From Lachnospiraceae bacterium (GTDB lineage: Bacteria > Bacillota > Clostridia > Lachnospirales > Lachnospiraceae): a stretch of 64,000 nt of DNA. A program made the position numbers and the translations under genes. The first letter of the stretch is position 1, and the number at the start of each line of letters is the position of its first letter. The stretch lies in contig JAILIS010000032.1 in NCBI GenBank assembly GCA_024695145.1, forward strand, positions 310,001-374,000, in the 5' to 3' direction. Of this stretch, positions 43,143-51,598 are shown one piece after another. The notes below the pieces were generated by a model. The model did not search any database. It saw nothing but the letters and a program-made list of their open reading frames with translations, and was not told the origin of the DNA.

Positions 43143-44813
43143 ATGGCGGGTAAGGTTCTGTCGATCTCGCTGGGGAGTGAGATCGTAAAGGTCTGCGAAG
43201 TAATGCATGCAGGCAAGAACAAAATACGGGTATTTAATGCTATAGATCTTATTATTCCGGAAGGACTGTGTGACGACGGTGTCATCATGGATGCTCCGGC
43301 TCTTGCGGATGCGATAAAACAGGGACTTCAGGGAGAGGGCTTTAGTGCAAAACGTATCGTATTTACGATCACATCAAAGCGTATAGCCAACAAAGAGGCT
43401 GTTATTCCTTACTGCAAGGAAAACCGTATCAAAGATATTGTCGAGATCAACGCATCCGAGTATTTTCCAATCACCAATCTTGATAATTATACATTCAATT
43501 ACTCGATCATGGATGTCATTGCAACCGAGGGGGTAAAGAATTACCGGCTTTCTGTTACGGCGACTCCGAATGAGATGATCGAGAAATACTATGAACTTGC
43601 CAAGGCAATGGGAATGAGCGTCGAGGCTATTGACTACTCGGGCAATTCCATTCTGCAGCTGCTTAAACTCCAGACAGCCGGCGAAGGCGTGGATGCGGTC
43701 CTTCAGGTAGGCGGTGAGAATACGGTCGTAAATATCATGAACGGATCGACAATGGTCATGCAGAGAAGTGTTCCGTACGGGAGAATGTCTCTTGCAGATG
43801 CGGTTGCTTCATCGAGAGGGATCAGCGATGAGGAAGCTGACATGGTTTTGATCAGCGAAGATCTCGGAAGTCTTGCATCCGAATATCCGGATGTTGCCTA
43901 CGCCGTAAAGTCGCTGTTATCAAGCGTGGGAAGGATACTTGAATTCTACCGGGCAAGAAATGCCGAACATCCTATCGAGCGTGTGTTTATGATAGGTGAC
44001 GTCACATCGGTAAACGGACTGCCCGAACTGATAAATAACGAGATGGACTACGATGTCGAAGTTGTAGAAAAACTTCGAGGAGTAGAGATCAGGAATCACA
44101 ACGTACTTTCGGATGAGATCGTTGCCAATTACCTCGCCAACATTGGTGCTGTTATCAATCCGCTTCGTATTGAACTTATACAGGATAAAAAGGGCGAAAA
44201 AGCCAAAGGAGAGAGCCTTCCGTGGTGGATACTTGTATTTGCTGCGGTAGTTGCAGCTGCCATGTGCGGCGGTATTCTGTTTGTTTATTATACGAATGAG
44301 AGAGAGAACAGGATGATCCGCTCCCAGATAGCGGCCATCGAAGACGTAGGAGCCCTTAAGGCAAAATATGAGCAGGCGCAGGCTGATGTTACCGCCATGC
44401 AGAATTGGTACGATACAACAAAGGGAGCCAATGAGACACTTGCAAGATTTATAGATGATCTTGAAATTGTGCAGCCAAGTGCTGTTGCGATATCAAAGCT
44501 CACTTCAAACGAGGGCGAGGTAACCATCCAGGGGAAATCATTCGGCAAGCCCGCGGTGGCGCAGTTCGTCATTGAACTGAAGAAACTCCCGTATATTGAG
44601 AATATTAAAACGGAATATATCAATGAGACGATCACTGATTATTCTGCGGATGACAACTTTCAGATGACACTGACTCTCATATATGAAGACCCGAAGAAGA
44701 CGGATGAAGGGGGTACGGAGAGCGATAGTGAAGAAACTTCTTCAGTCGGATCAACTGAAGAAAATACCGGAGAAACAGAGGAAGAAAATACGGAAGGGGG
44801 TGACGTGCAGTGA
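43143..44813 (+). CDS. PilM-PilN fusion protein
   Basis: A 556-residue protein that joins two normally separate pilus assembly proteins. Residues 1-345 are PilM, an actin/FtsA-like cytoplasmic ATPase fold (VLSISLGSEIVKVCEV, NYRLSVTATPNEMIEKYYEL, VDAVLQVGGENTVVNIMNG, GRILEFYRARN, ERVFMIGDV). PilN follows: INPLRIELIQ, a membrane helix at 360-383, coiled coil (385-420) and the extracytoplasmic ferredoxin-like domain (VAISKLTSNEGEVTIQGKSF). An acidic Glu/Thr/Ser tail ends it. In Gram-negative systems PilM binds the short cytoplasmic tail of PilN; here the two are covalently linked. The downstream gene overlaps by four bases (GTGA). Confidence 0.88.
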   Translation: MAGKVLSISLGSEIVKVCEVMHAGKNKIRVFNAIDLIIPEGLCDDGVIMDAPALADAIKQGLQGEGFSAKRIVFTITSKRIANKEAVIPYCKENRIKDIVEINASEYFPITNLDNYTFNYSIMDVIATEGVKNYRLSVTATPNEMIEKYYELAKAMGMSVEAIDYSGNSILQLLKLQTAGEGVDAVLQVGGENTVVNIMNGSTMVMQRSVPYGRMSLADAVASSRGISDEEADMVLISEDLGSLASEYPDVAYAVKSLLSSVGRILEFYRARNAEHPIERVFMIGDVTSVNGLPELINNEMDYDVEVVEKLRGVEIRNHNVLSDEIVANYLANIGAVINPLRIELIQDKKGEKAKGESLPWWILVFAAVVAAAMCGGILFVYYTNERENRMIRSQIAAIEDVGALKAKYEQAQADVTAMQNWYDTTKGANETLARFIDDLEIVQPSAVAISKLTSNEGEVTIQGKSFGKPAVAQFVIELKKLPYIENIKTEYINETITDYSADDNFQMTLTLIYEDPKKTDEGGTESDSEETSSVGSTEENTGETEEENTEGGDVQ

Positions 44814-46099
44814 GCGACAGAGACAAGAAACTGCTTATTTATCTTGGCGCACTTCTCATATTGGCGGCTGCATATTTTCTGGTAGGAAAACCCTTCCTTG
44901 ACAAGATAGATGCTTTATCAAGTGAAAAAAATCAGCTCCGGAGTGAACTGTCAGCCAAACGGGATGCTTTTGAAAACAAGGCTGTATATACACAGGGAAT
45001 AGAAGAATCAGCGGCAACCATTCAGAAGATAATGGATGAGTTTCCGGAGGATAACACAGATGAGAAATCCATCATGTTCCTGGCACATGCCGAAGCAGAT
45101 GTCCCGGTGTGGTTCCCGTCAGTAAAGTTTGCCGAAGAGACCAAGAATATGATCACAAATGCCGAGGGCGAAGAAGGAGAGACTCAAAGCGCATCAGATG
45201 TTGAAGCCGCAGCGGAACAGGAGGCTGTTGCCGCCGCTGAGGGGGAGACTGCCGAAGGCAGCGGAGCCGGAAGAGGAGATGAGACTGCAGCCGGCGATAC
45301 CGGAGAGACCGGAGGTAACGCCGGAGTCAGTGATCTGATATACCGGGACACTGAAATCGGTCTGACATTTGAGACCACTTATGACGGATTTAAGAATCTG
45401 CTTGCATATATACGGGATTATGAAGACCGTATAGTGATCAAGGACATAGATGTTGCATACAATGAGAAGACAGGGCTGGCGACGGGAACTGTCGTGCTGT
45501 CGCAATATGCACTCCTTGGCCCCGGCCGTGTTCTTCCGGATGTTGAGACCGATGTAGAGGATTTCGGAACGGAAAATGTTTTCACAAACAATAATCATGG
45601 CGGCTCGATACTGGATCTTATCGCAGAGATGTATACGGACTTCCTGGAAAAGATCCTTGGTGAAGTTCCGCAGGAAGCGCTTGATGAGATACAGACGGAT
45701 TATTTTGTAAAGGTAAATGCCGTTACGGATAATACAAACGGAAAGACTGCAGGAAGGGCCGATGACTCAACGGAATCAACATATATAACGAGTTCATCCA
45801 ACAGCAACGAAGACGTGAACTTCAGAGTTTCCGGAGAAGACGGTGATTATTCCGTCACTTATAAAATAGGTGATGCAGAGTACACTGACAATATAAAGAA
45901 GAGCGGCGATACAAAGATCTATCTGCGTATAGTATCAACATCAAGAATGAGCGATGATGATGAGAGCGCCGTAACTGTCCATGCGATCAACAACTCGGAT
46001 ATTCCGCTTGTCATCAATATTGAAGGTGATGATGCCGAAAGACCGAGAGTCAGTGTAACGGAGAAAGTCGGCGAGGTGACAGTCAACGGAGAACGTTGA
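44810..46099 (+). CDS. PilO-like assembly protein with long extension
   Basis: A 429-residue protein beginning with a GTG inside the stop of the PilMN gene. It has one N-terminal membrane helix (8-25), a coiled coil (about 28-75; FLDKIDALSSEKNQLRSELS), and a PilO-like domain split by an Ala/Glu/Gly-rich linker (about 115-170), with TYDGFKNLLAYIRDYEDRIV as the clearest PilO mark. The C-terminal half (about 240-429) has a beta-rich, Asp/Ser-rich domain not found in typical PilO (about 200 residues). It may replace PilP and partner with minor pilins (inference). Confidence 0.75.
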   Translation: MSDRDKKLLIYLGALLILAAAYFLVGKPFLDKIDALSSEKNQLRSELSAKRDAFENKAVYTQGIEESAATIQKIMDEFPEDNTDEKSIMFLAHAEADVPVWFPSVKFAEETKNMITNAEGEEGETQSASDVEAAAEQEAVAAAEGETAEGSGAGRGDETAAGDTGETGGNAGVSDLIYRDTEIGLTFETTYDGFKNLLAYIRDYEDRIVIKDIDVAYNEKTGLATGTVVLSQYALLGPGRVLPDVETDVEDFGTENVFTNNNHGGSILDLIAEMYTDFLEKILGEVPQEALDEIQTDYFVKVNAVTDNTNGKTAGRADDSTESTYITSSSNSNEDVNFRVSGEDGDYSVTYKIGDAEYTDNIKKSGDTKIYLRIVSTSRMSDDDESAVTVHAINNSDIPLVINIEGDDAERPRVSVTEKVGEVTVNGER

Positions 46100-46118
46100 T
46101 ATAACTGACGGTTTGCAT

Positions 46119-47375
46119 ATGTTTGATAAACGAAGGTATATAAAATCAGACAAATTAAATAATTCGGGTTTTTCTCTTGTTGAACTGATAATCGTTGTCA
46201 GTATCCTTGCTATTGCTGCCATACCCCTTATGAAGTCGATGGGCATGACTGCAAGAGTTAATGCCAAGGCACAGTCCATACAAAATGCCACGAGCCTCGG
46301 AGAATCGATCATGGAGGAGGTAAAGAGTACTCCGATCGAAAAACTTCGTACTGATTCCAAATGGACCTTTACTGATAACGGGAGCAACTTTGTTCTTAAA
46401 CAGACCGGAGTCAGTGCCACTCAGGGTGAGAAATTTGATGTGACGGTGACGATCGATAAGGCGACTTATTCCACACCGCTGCCCGAATCGAGCACATCAA
46501 AAACCGATATCGTGACGGCGGCGAATGTAACAAAACTCCCGGTAATTGCCGAAATCGATGCAATGAGTCAGGCGGTATTTACGTCGGAAAAGGAATTCAA
46601 CAAATACGATACCGAAGCGGTCAGTTATTTTAATGAGAAGATAGCGGATTATCCGACACATCAGGCAAGGATAGCCACAAAAACGATCAGTATAGTAAAA
46701 GACGAGATTTCCGGTTCCGATTTCGGGGTCACGGTAAAAGCAACAGTCAGATATACGGATGATAATTCAAACGAGTATGTAAGAGATCTTTATTCAGGCT
46801 CTTTTGTACGTCAGGAGCGATCTGACGGAACGATGAAACCTTTAGACAGCAACATATTCATTTTCTATAAGGTCGGTAAGATAACGGATTCGGATAAAGA
46901 TACCCATACAACTCAGGCTGAGAGGGAGATAAGGGAGACGATAGAGATAACGGACAGCGGTAATTATACCGGTTTTGCCGATCCCGATATACCTAATGCC
47001 TGCCATAAAGTGTATTTTATAGGTCAGGATACCGGGGATTCGATAGGACCGAAGTTAGTGATCAACGGTGAAACCATATTTGAAAACTATTCCGGTATAC
47101 CTGCAACTCCGATGCCGACTCCGACACCTCCCGCACCTGATGGAACCTTTATCGACGGAACCGTTACGTTTGGAAAAATCAAGTTTATATCGAATCTGAC
47201 TTCTGCCGGGGCCGGGGGGCATATATACGAAGAGGATGCAAGAACAAGGGTATACGATATAACGGTAGATCTGTACAAGACCGGTGATACAACCCCGGTC
47301 ACAACGCTCAATTCGACGAGAACCGAAGGGATAACACCGAGTCCCACACCAACACCAACACCTTCGCCTACATGA
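46119..47375 (+). CDS. Minor prepilin, PilV-like
   Basis: A 418-residue protein with a class IVa prepilin start: basic leader ending NNSG, then FSLVELIIVVSILAIAAIPL, Glu at +5. The mature domain is much larger than a major pilin and ends in a Thr/Pro repeat (TPSPTPTPTPSPT), preceded by another Pro-rich hinge at about 337-347 (PATPMPTPTPPAP). The Pro/Thr hinges suggest an extended linker or wall-spanning stalk. ATG 46119 is used; a TTG at 46113 is in frame but has no better ribosome site. It is part of the minor pilin run. Confidence 0.82.
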   Translation: MFDKRRYIKSDKLNNSGFSLVELIIVVSILAIAAIPLMKSMGMTARVNAKAQSIQNATSLGESIMEEVKSTPIEKLRTDSKWTFTDNGSNFVLKQTGVSATQGEKFDVTVTIDKATYSTPLPESSTSKTDIVTAANVTKLPVIAEIDAMSQAVFTSEKEFNKYDTEAVSYFNEKIADYPTHQARIATKTISIVKDEISGSDFGVTVKATVRYTDDNSNEYVRDLYSGSFVRQERSDGTMKPLDSNIFIFYKVGKITDSDKDTHTTQAEREIRETIEITDSGNYTGFADPDIPNACHKVYFIGQDTGDSIGPKLVINGETIFENYSGIPATPMPTPTPPAPDGTFIDGTVTFGKIKFISNLTSAGAGGHIYEEDARTRVYDITVDLYKTGDTTPVTTLNSTRTEGITPSPTPTPTPSPT

Positions 47376-47426
47376 TAGAACCGGCCGACAATGAGGCAAC
47401 AGTAGAAGACGTTGACAGACGATCAC

Positions 47427-50180
47427 ATGAAAAGAAATAACTACGGACATAATAATATCGCATCCGGTAAAGACAGAGGTTCTACACTTATTACTGTAAT
47501 AGTGGCCATTGCCTTTGTTACGATACTTGTGACCATAATTCTCGGGACAACCGTGGTCAATGTGAGAATGAAGGGCATAGACAGACGCACAAAAGATGAT
47601 TTTTACTATGCCGAAAAAGCACTTAACGATATTTATACCGGAATAGGATTGGAACTGGCAAATCTTGCCGGTGAAGAATATGAAAAAACATTTAAAAAAA
47701 TCGGTATTGAAGAGCTGTCAGGTGATGATTTTAATATGGCGGAGACAGCAGAGAGGGATTTTCGAAAAAACTTTGTGAAGGAAGCCAAAAAAAAGATTGA
47801 CGGTCTTGATGGCGGTGTCGGTGACAACAAGATAAGCAAGGGATCTCTTACAGCGTATATTACCGGAAGCGGATTTCCGACAAGGGAAGTCAGAAATGAC
47901 GTTGATATAGTTTATCAAAAGAAAGATGGTTCGGCTGCAACAGAGTCTGACGCGGACAGAGTTGTACTAAAGGATGTAACCATTGTTGCTACCGATTCGT
48001 CCGGATACGAATCTGTTATTAGTGCAGATATTGTCATAAACATACCGACACTTGATTTTCTCGGAACGAATGTTGATGTTTCGGATTACGCGCTGATCGC
48101 GGGGAAGGGTCTGTATATAACGGGAGACAGCACTGTAAACGGAAACGTATATGCCGGTGTGCATATGAATCCGACTCCTGTTCCTGCAGTAGATGCACCT
48201 TTTCAGGAAAAGAACGATGATAAAACACATAAAGGTCTTGCGGGTGGTATTAATGTCAAAGGCGCAAAAGCTACTTTTAACGGTAACTATATCATCTCAA
48301 AAGGGGATATCAATCTGGCCCGTGTCAACGGAAAGGATACGAAACTTACGGTGTTGACACCTGCTGCAGGCGGTACTGCCAACCTGGCCAATCTGTGGTA
48401 TACGTCACTGCGTACTATCAAGGGTGAGAATCCGGATGGAACTGATGAAGAGTTTGATATAGATATTAATGCCAATGTTTTTGCATTGAACGATCTGGTT
48501 ATAAATGCCGATAACACTTCGGTAAAGATAAAGGGTAATTATTACGGATACAATGATAATACTCTTAAGAGCATATTGGGATATTCTGAAGATGCTTTTG
48601 AAGAAGCCAATAAAAAGAACTGGCGTGAAGATGCGATCAATTCTGCCATAATCATAAACGGTTCAAACGCTTCACTTGATATGAAAGAGATAAATAACCT
48701 TGTGTTGATGGGAAAAGCATACATTGATTTCACATCAGATACAAGCACCACCGCATGGGAAAACGGTCAGGTTGTTCCGACAGCGGAAAGCGTTGCTCTT
48801 AAGACCAATCAGCAGCTTTACCTTGTGCCGCCGGATTTTCTTGACGGACCCAATCCTGTTGTTGGTGGGTCGGGAGTATTTAACATTCTTTCGACAGATG
48901 ATCTTAAAAAGTGGTTTGGATATGATTTCCTGGACACTGCAAAGATCCATGAAAAATACGAGGTTACTGCCGGCGACGGATCAAAGATATACTATGACTA
49001 TCTTGTGTTTAACGAGGCATCATGGGAGCCTGTGGAAATGTCATCTGTCTCAATGCTGCCGGAAGATACGGAAAATGAAAAATATATAGTTACCAAGAAA
49101 AACGGGTCTCCTGTTGTGATCAAGTATACAAAATCCGGTGATGAACTCGGAACCAGAGGTTCGATATCGTCAAAAGCCCTGTTTTTCCTAAAGATAATGA
49201 CATCCGAAGCGGCATATGAATATGCTTATTCACATGGTGATCCGGATGCTTCCATAGGGGATCCTGAAAAATTTAAGGAGTATAAGGAATCAAAAGCTGA
49301 TCTTCAACCCTGCGCTTACAGATTATACAAACGTATAGATCGGTCGATGGGGTGGAATTACTTTAATCTTTCCAAGTGTGTTGTCGGGGATTCGGATGCA
49401 CCTGAGAACGCCCATTATTATGCAAAGAATGCCGTTATAAACTATGAAAAAGAAGGCTCTGATTTTCAAAGTAATGTACTGAACAATACTGACGGAATGT
49501 TCAGATATATCAGTTATCCTCAGAGCCTTTACAACAGATACAAGTGGCTCTGTACCAGCCTTGACGGAAAAGAGGACATGTTACTTGAAGATGATCCCGG
49601 CGAGCCAAAGGATAATGTCGGTAATAATGAATGGAAGGTTGATACCGATGCCCCTTTCAGTAAATTTGTAAATGTTGCAAATATCGGATCAATGACGATC
49701 GATGGAAGTAAATCCGCTGCCGGAACGGCAGGGCTCAAGCCCACCACGTTTGGAGTGGTTGTTGCTACAAACGGAAATCTGACTCTTGGTCCGACAATCG
49801 GTGAGACGTTTAAAGGTGTTGCGATAGTTGACGGAAATATCACTGTTCCCTCAAGCGTAAAAGAAGTTGACGGGCTTCTTATGGCAACGGGAACGATCAC
49901 ACTTGAGGGAAATACTGTCAACTATGACAGAGGTCTCATTCAGTCGAGGATTGAGAAAGAGATCAACATGGTCAAGAACAAAGAAACCGATACGACAGAT
50001 GACTATAAAGGAAAAAAGGGATATATGGAATATTACCTTATCAGTTATCTTTCCAAACAGGATGGAACAAATCTTTTATATGACATAACTCCCGGTTCAA
50101 AGATAAGGCGGGACAGGGTAGAAGCGGATTATAACGAATTCATGCATTATGAGAACTGGCAGAAGGGAAGCAAAGATTAA
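47427..50180 (+). CDS. Giant PilX/GspK-like minor prepilin
   Basis: A 917-residue protein with a short leader ending in Gly, then STLITVIVAIAFVTILVTII: a prepilin-like hydrophobic helix that lacks Glu at +5 (Thr there), as in GspK-type tip pseudopilins. The large exported region has beta-helix-like stretches (LYITGDSTVNGNVYAGV, GGINVKGAKATFNGNYII; FGVVVATNGNLTLGPTIGET; GVAIVDGNITVPSSVKEVDG) separated by a central domain with few cysteines. The start ATG 47427 (MKRNNYGHNN) has a weak ribosome site; an in-frame TTG lies at 47412. By length it would dominate a pilus tip. Confidence 0.78.
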   Translation: MKRNNYGHNNIASGKDRGSTLITVIVAIAFVTILVTIILGTTVVNVRMKGIDRRTKDDFYYAEKALNDIYTGIGLELANLAGEEYEKTFKKIGIEELSGDDFNMAETAERDFRKNFVKEAKKKIDGLDGGVGDNKISKGSLTAYITGSGFPTREVRNDVDIVYQKKDGSAATESDADRVVLKDVTIVATDSSGYESVISADIVINIPTLDFLGTNVDVSDYALIAGKGLYITGDSTVNGNVYAGVHMNPTPVPAVDAPFQEKNDDKTHKGLAGGINVKGAKATFNGNYIISKGDINLARVNGKDTKLTVLTPAAGGTANLANLWYTSLRTIKGENPDGTDEEFDIDINANVFALNDLVINADNTSVKIKGNYYGYNDNTLKSILGYSEDAFEEANKKNWREDAINSAIIINGSNASLDMKEINNLVLMGKAYIDFTSDTSTTAWENGQVVPTAESVALKTNQQLYLVPPDFLDGPNPVVGGSGVFNILSTDDLKKWFGYDFLDTAKIHEKYEVTAGDGSKIYYDYLVFNEASWEPVEMSSVSMLPEDTENEKYIVTKKNGSPVVIKYTKSGDELGTRGSISSKALFFLKIMTSEAAYEYAYSHGDPDASIGDPEKFKEYKESKADLQPCAYRLYKRIDRSMGWNYFNLSKCVVGDSDAPENAHYYAKNAVINYEKEGSDFQSNVLNNTDGMFRYISYPQSLYNRYKWLCTSLDGKEDMLLEDDPGEPKDNVGNNEWKVDTDAPFSKFVNVANIGSMTIDGSKSAAGTAGLKPTTFGVVVATNGNLTLGPTIGETFKGVAIVDGNITVPSSVKEVDGLLMATGTITLEGNTVNYDRGLIQSRIEKEINMVKNKETDTTDDYKGKKGYMEYYLISYLSKQDGTNLLYDITPGSKIRRDRVEADYNEFMHYENWQKGSKD

Positions 50181-50222
50181 TACCGGAGTAAAAGGTATTG
50201 TCAGAGTAAGCGGAGAGATTAT

Positions 50223-50753
50223 TTGAACGACAGGCGTTTGAACAGAAACAGAATGATGAATGATGACCGCGGCATATCACTTGTCGAATTGATCGTAGTT
50301 ATCGCTATTATGGCTGTTATGGTGGGGATCACTTCATTTGCTGTCGGAATGATGTTTTCGAGAGATGCCAATTACGTTGCTGTCCGTATCGACGATGAAA
50401 TGACTGAAGCCAGGACGCTAGCAATGTCAAAAGCCGGAAAGTTCAGATATGAGTTTCATATAGATTCCGATCCGAAGAACAGTTACGTCAGAATAATCGA
50501 TCTTGACAATCCTGATCCTCCTGTAAGAAACGTACCGCTCAATAAAAGTGTCACGGTAAAAGTTAACGGTGCGGCCGCGAGTGACTTTTCGCTCATGTTT
50601 GATAAAGCAAAGGGTAATGTGATCCAGGTCAACGGATCGGATTCTGCCATAGAGAAAGTATATACCATAGAGGTTACCTCAGTAAGGAATACTTCGAAGG
50701 TTAAAACCGTTTCTCTTATAACGACTACAGGACGGCATTATACGGATAAGTGA
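50223..50753 (+). CDS. Minor prepilin, GspH/FimT-like
   Basis: A 176-residue prepilin. The leader is basic and ends DDRG; the mature end is ISLVELIVVIAIMAVMVGIT with Glu at +5. A GspH-like beta domain follows (DDEMTEARTLAMSKAGKFRY, KVKTVSLITTTGRHY). TTG 50223 is preferred because GGAGAG lies 7 bases before it; an ATG at 50253 would also work and shorten the leader. The next gene begins 6 bases after the stop. Confidence 0.85.
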   Translation: MNDRRLNRNRMMNDDRGISLVELIVVIAIMAVMVGITSFAVGMMFSRDANYVAVRIDDEMTEARTLAMSKAGKFRYEFHIDSDPKNSYVRIIDLDNPDPPVRNVPLNKSVTVKVNGAAASDFSLMFDKAKGNVIQVNGSDSAIEKVYTIEVTSVRNTSKVKTVSLITTTGRHYTDK

Positions 50754-50759
50754 TGTTCA

Positions 50760-51590
50760 ATGAGTAAAGATCCAGGCATATGCAAACTGAATAACAGAGG
50801 ATTGTCTCTTGTCGAGCTGATAGTTGCAATTTCGATCGGCGTTATTGTATCCGCGTCTATCGCCGGACTGCTTACATTTTCCATCAGGATGTATCGTAAT
50901 GAAAGTGCCAATACGTCCATCCAGTATGAGCTTCAGTCGAACATTAATATGATAATGGATGAGATAATGGGTTCCCAGACGATTCTTGTAATACAGAACA
51001 GCGCTGCAGAAATAGGACATGTAAATACTGAAGGATCCGTAAAATCTCCATATACAAGATGTGCATTGTTTGGTAAGTTTGAAAGCATTATCGAAGAGGG
51101 CACTTCAAAAGTGAAATTTAACGGTGTGGTTTTTGTCTCAAATATGGAATCGGATTCTGCCGATGGAAGGTTTAAGGTCTATATGAACAGAGTCAGTGAT
51201 ATAGTAGGGACAGATCCAAAAGCTGTTGCAAAAAGCTGTTATGACACGGTCAAAGGCGCATTTTCAACTTCTCCGAACCCGTATCTTTTGGGGGAAGATC
51301 TGGTTCAGTTTGTGATCGAGCCGGATCCTGAAGGAATCTGTTTTGATGAATCTGAGATGACGTACACAAACCCGATACCTGTCAAAGTGGAACTGAGTTT
51401 TGAAAGGGACGGCTGGGGAAGCAAGAAATACAAGAAACATGTTAATGATGTTACTTATCTGAGGAATATGGTGGACGATATACATCAGGGCGGCACAGAT
51501 ATTCCAAATGTATATATAGGAACGCTTACAGGCGATAATATTGAAGCTACGGTATACAAAGAGTATATGGTCGAAAAGAAGAAGGATTAG
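50760..51590 (+). CDS. Minor prepilin, PilW/GspJ-like
   Basis: A 276-residue prepilin with a leader ending NNRG and the mature start LSLVELIVAISIGVIVSASI (Glu at +5). The long N-terminal helix (TSIQYELQSNINMIMDEIMG) and the following beta domain are of PilW/GspJ type. It completes a set of four minor prepilins of the PilV, PilX, GspH and PilW kinds, the usual complement for pilus initiation. The next gene starts 8 bases after the stop. Confidence 0.82.
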   Translation: MSKDPGICKLNNRGLSLVELIVAISIGVIVSASIAGLLTFSIRMYRNESANTSIQYELQSNINMIMDEIMGSQTILVIQNSAAEIGHVNTEGSVKSPYTRCALFGKFESIIEEGTSKVKFNGVVFVSNMESDSADGRFKVYMNRVSDIVGTDPKAVAKSCYDTVKGAFSTSPNPYLLGEDLVQFVIEPDPEGICFDESEMTYTNPIPVKVELSFERDGWGSKKYKKHVNDVTYLRNMVDDIHQGGTDIPNVYIGTLTGDNIEATVYKEYMVEKKKD

Positions 51591-51598
51591 GTGAGCAT

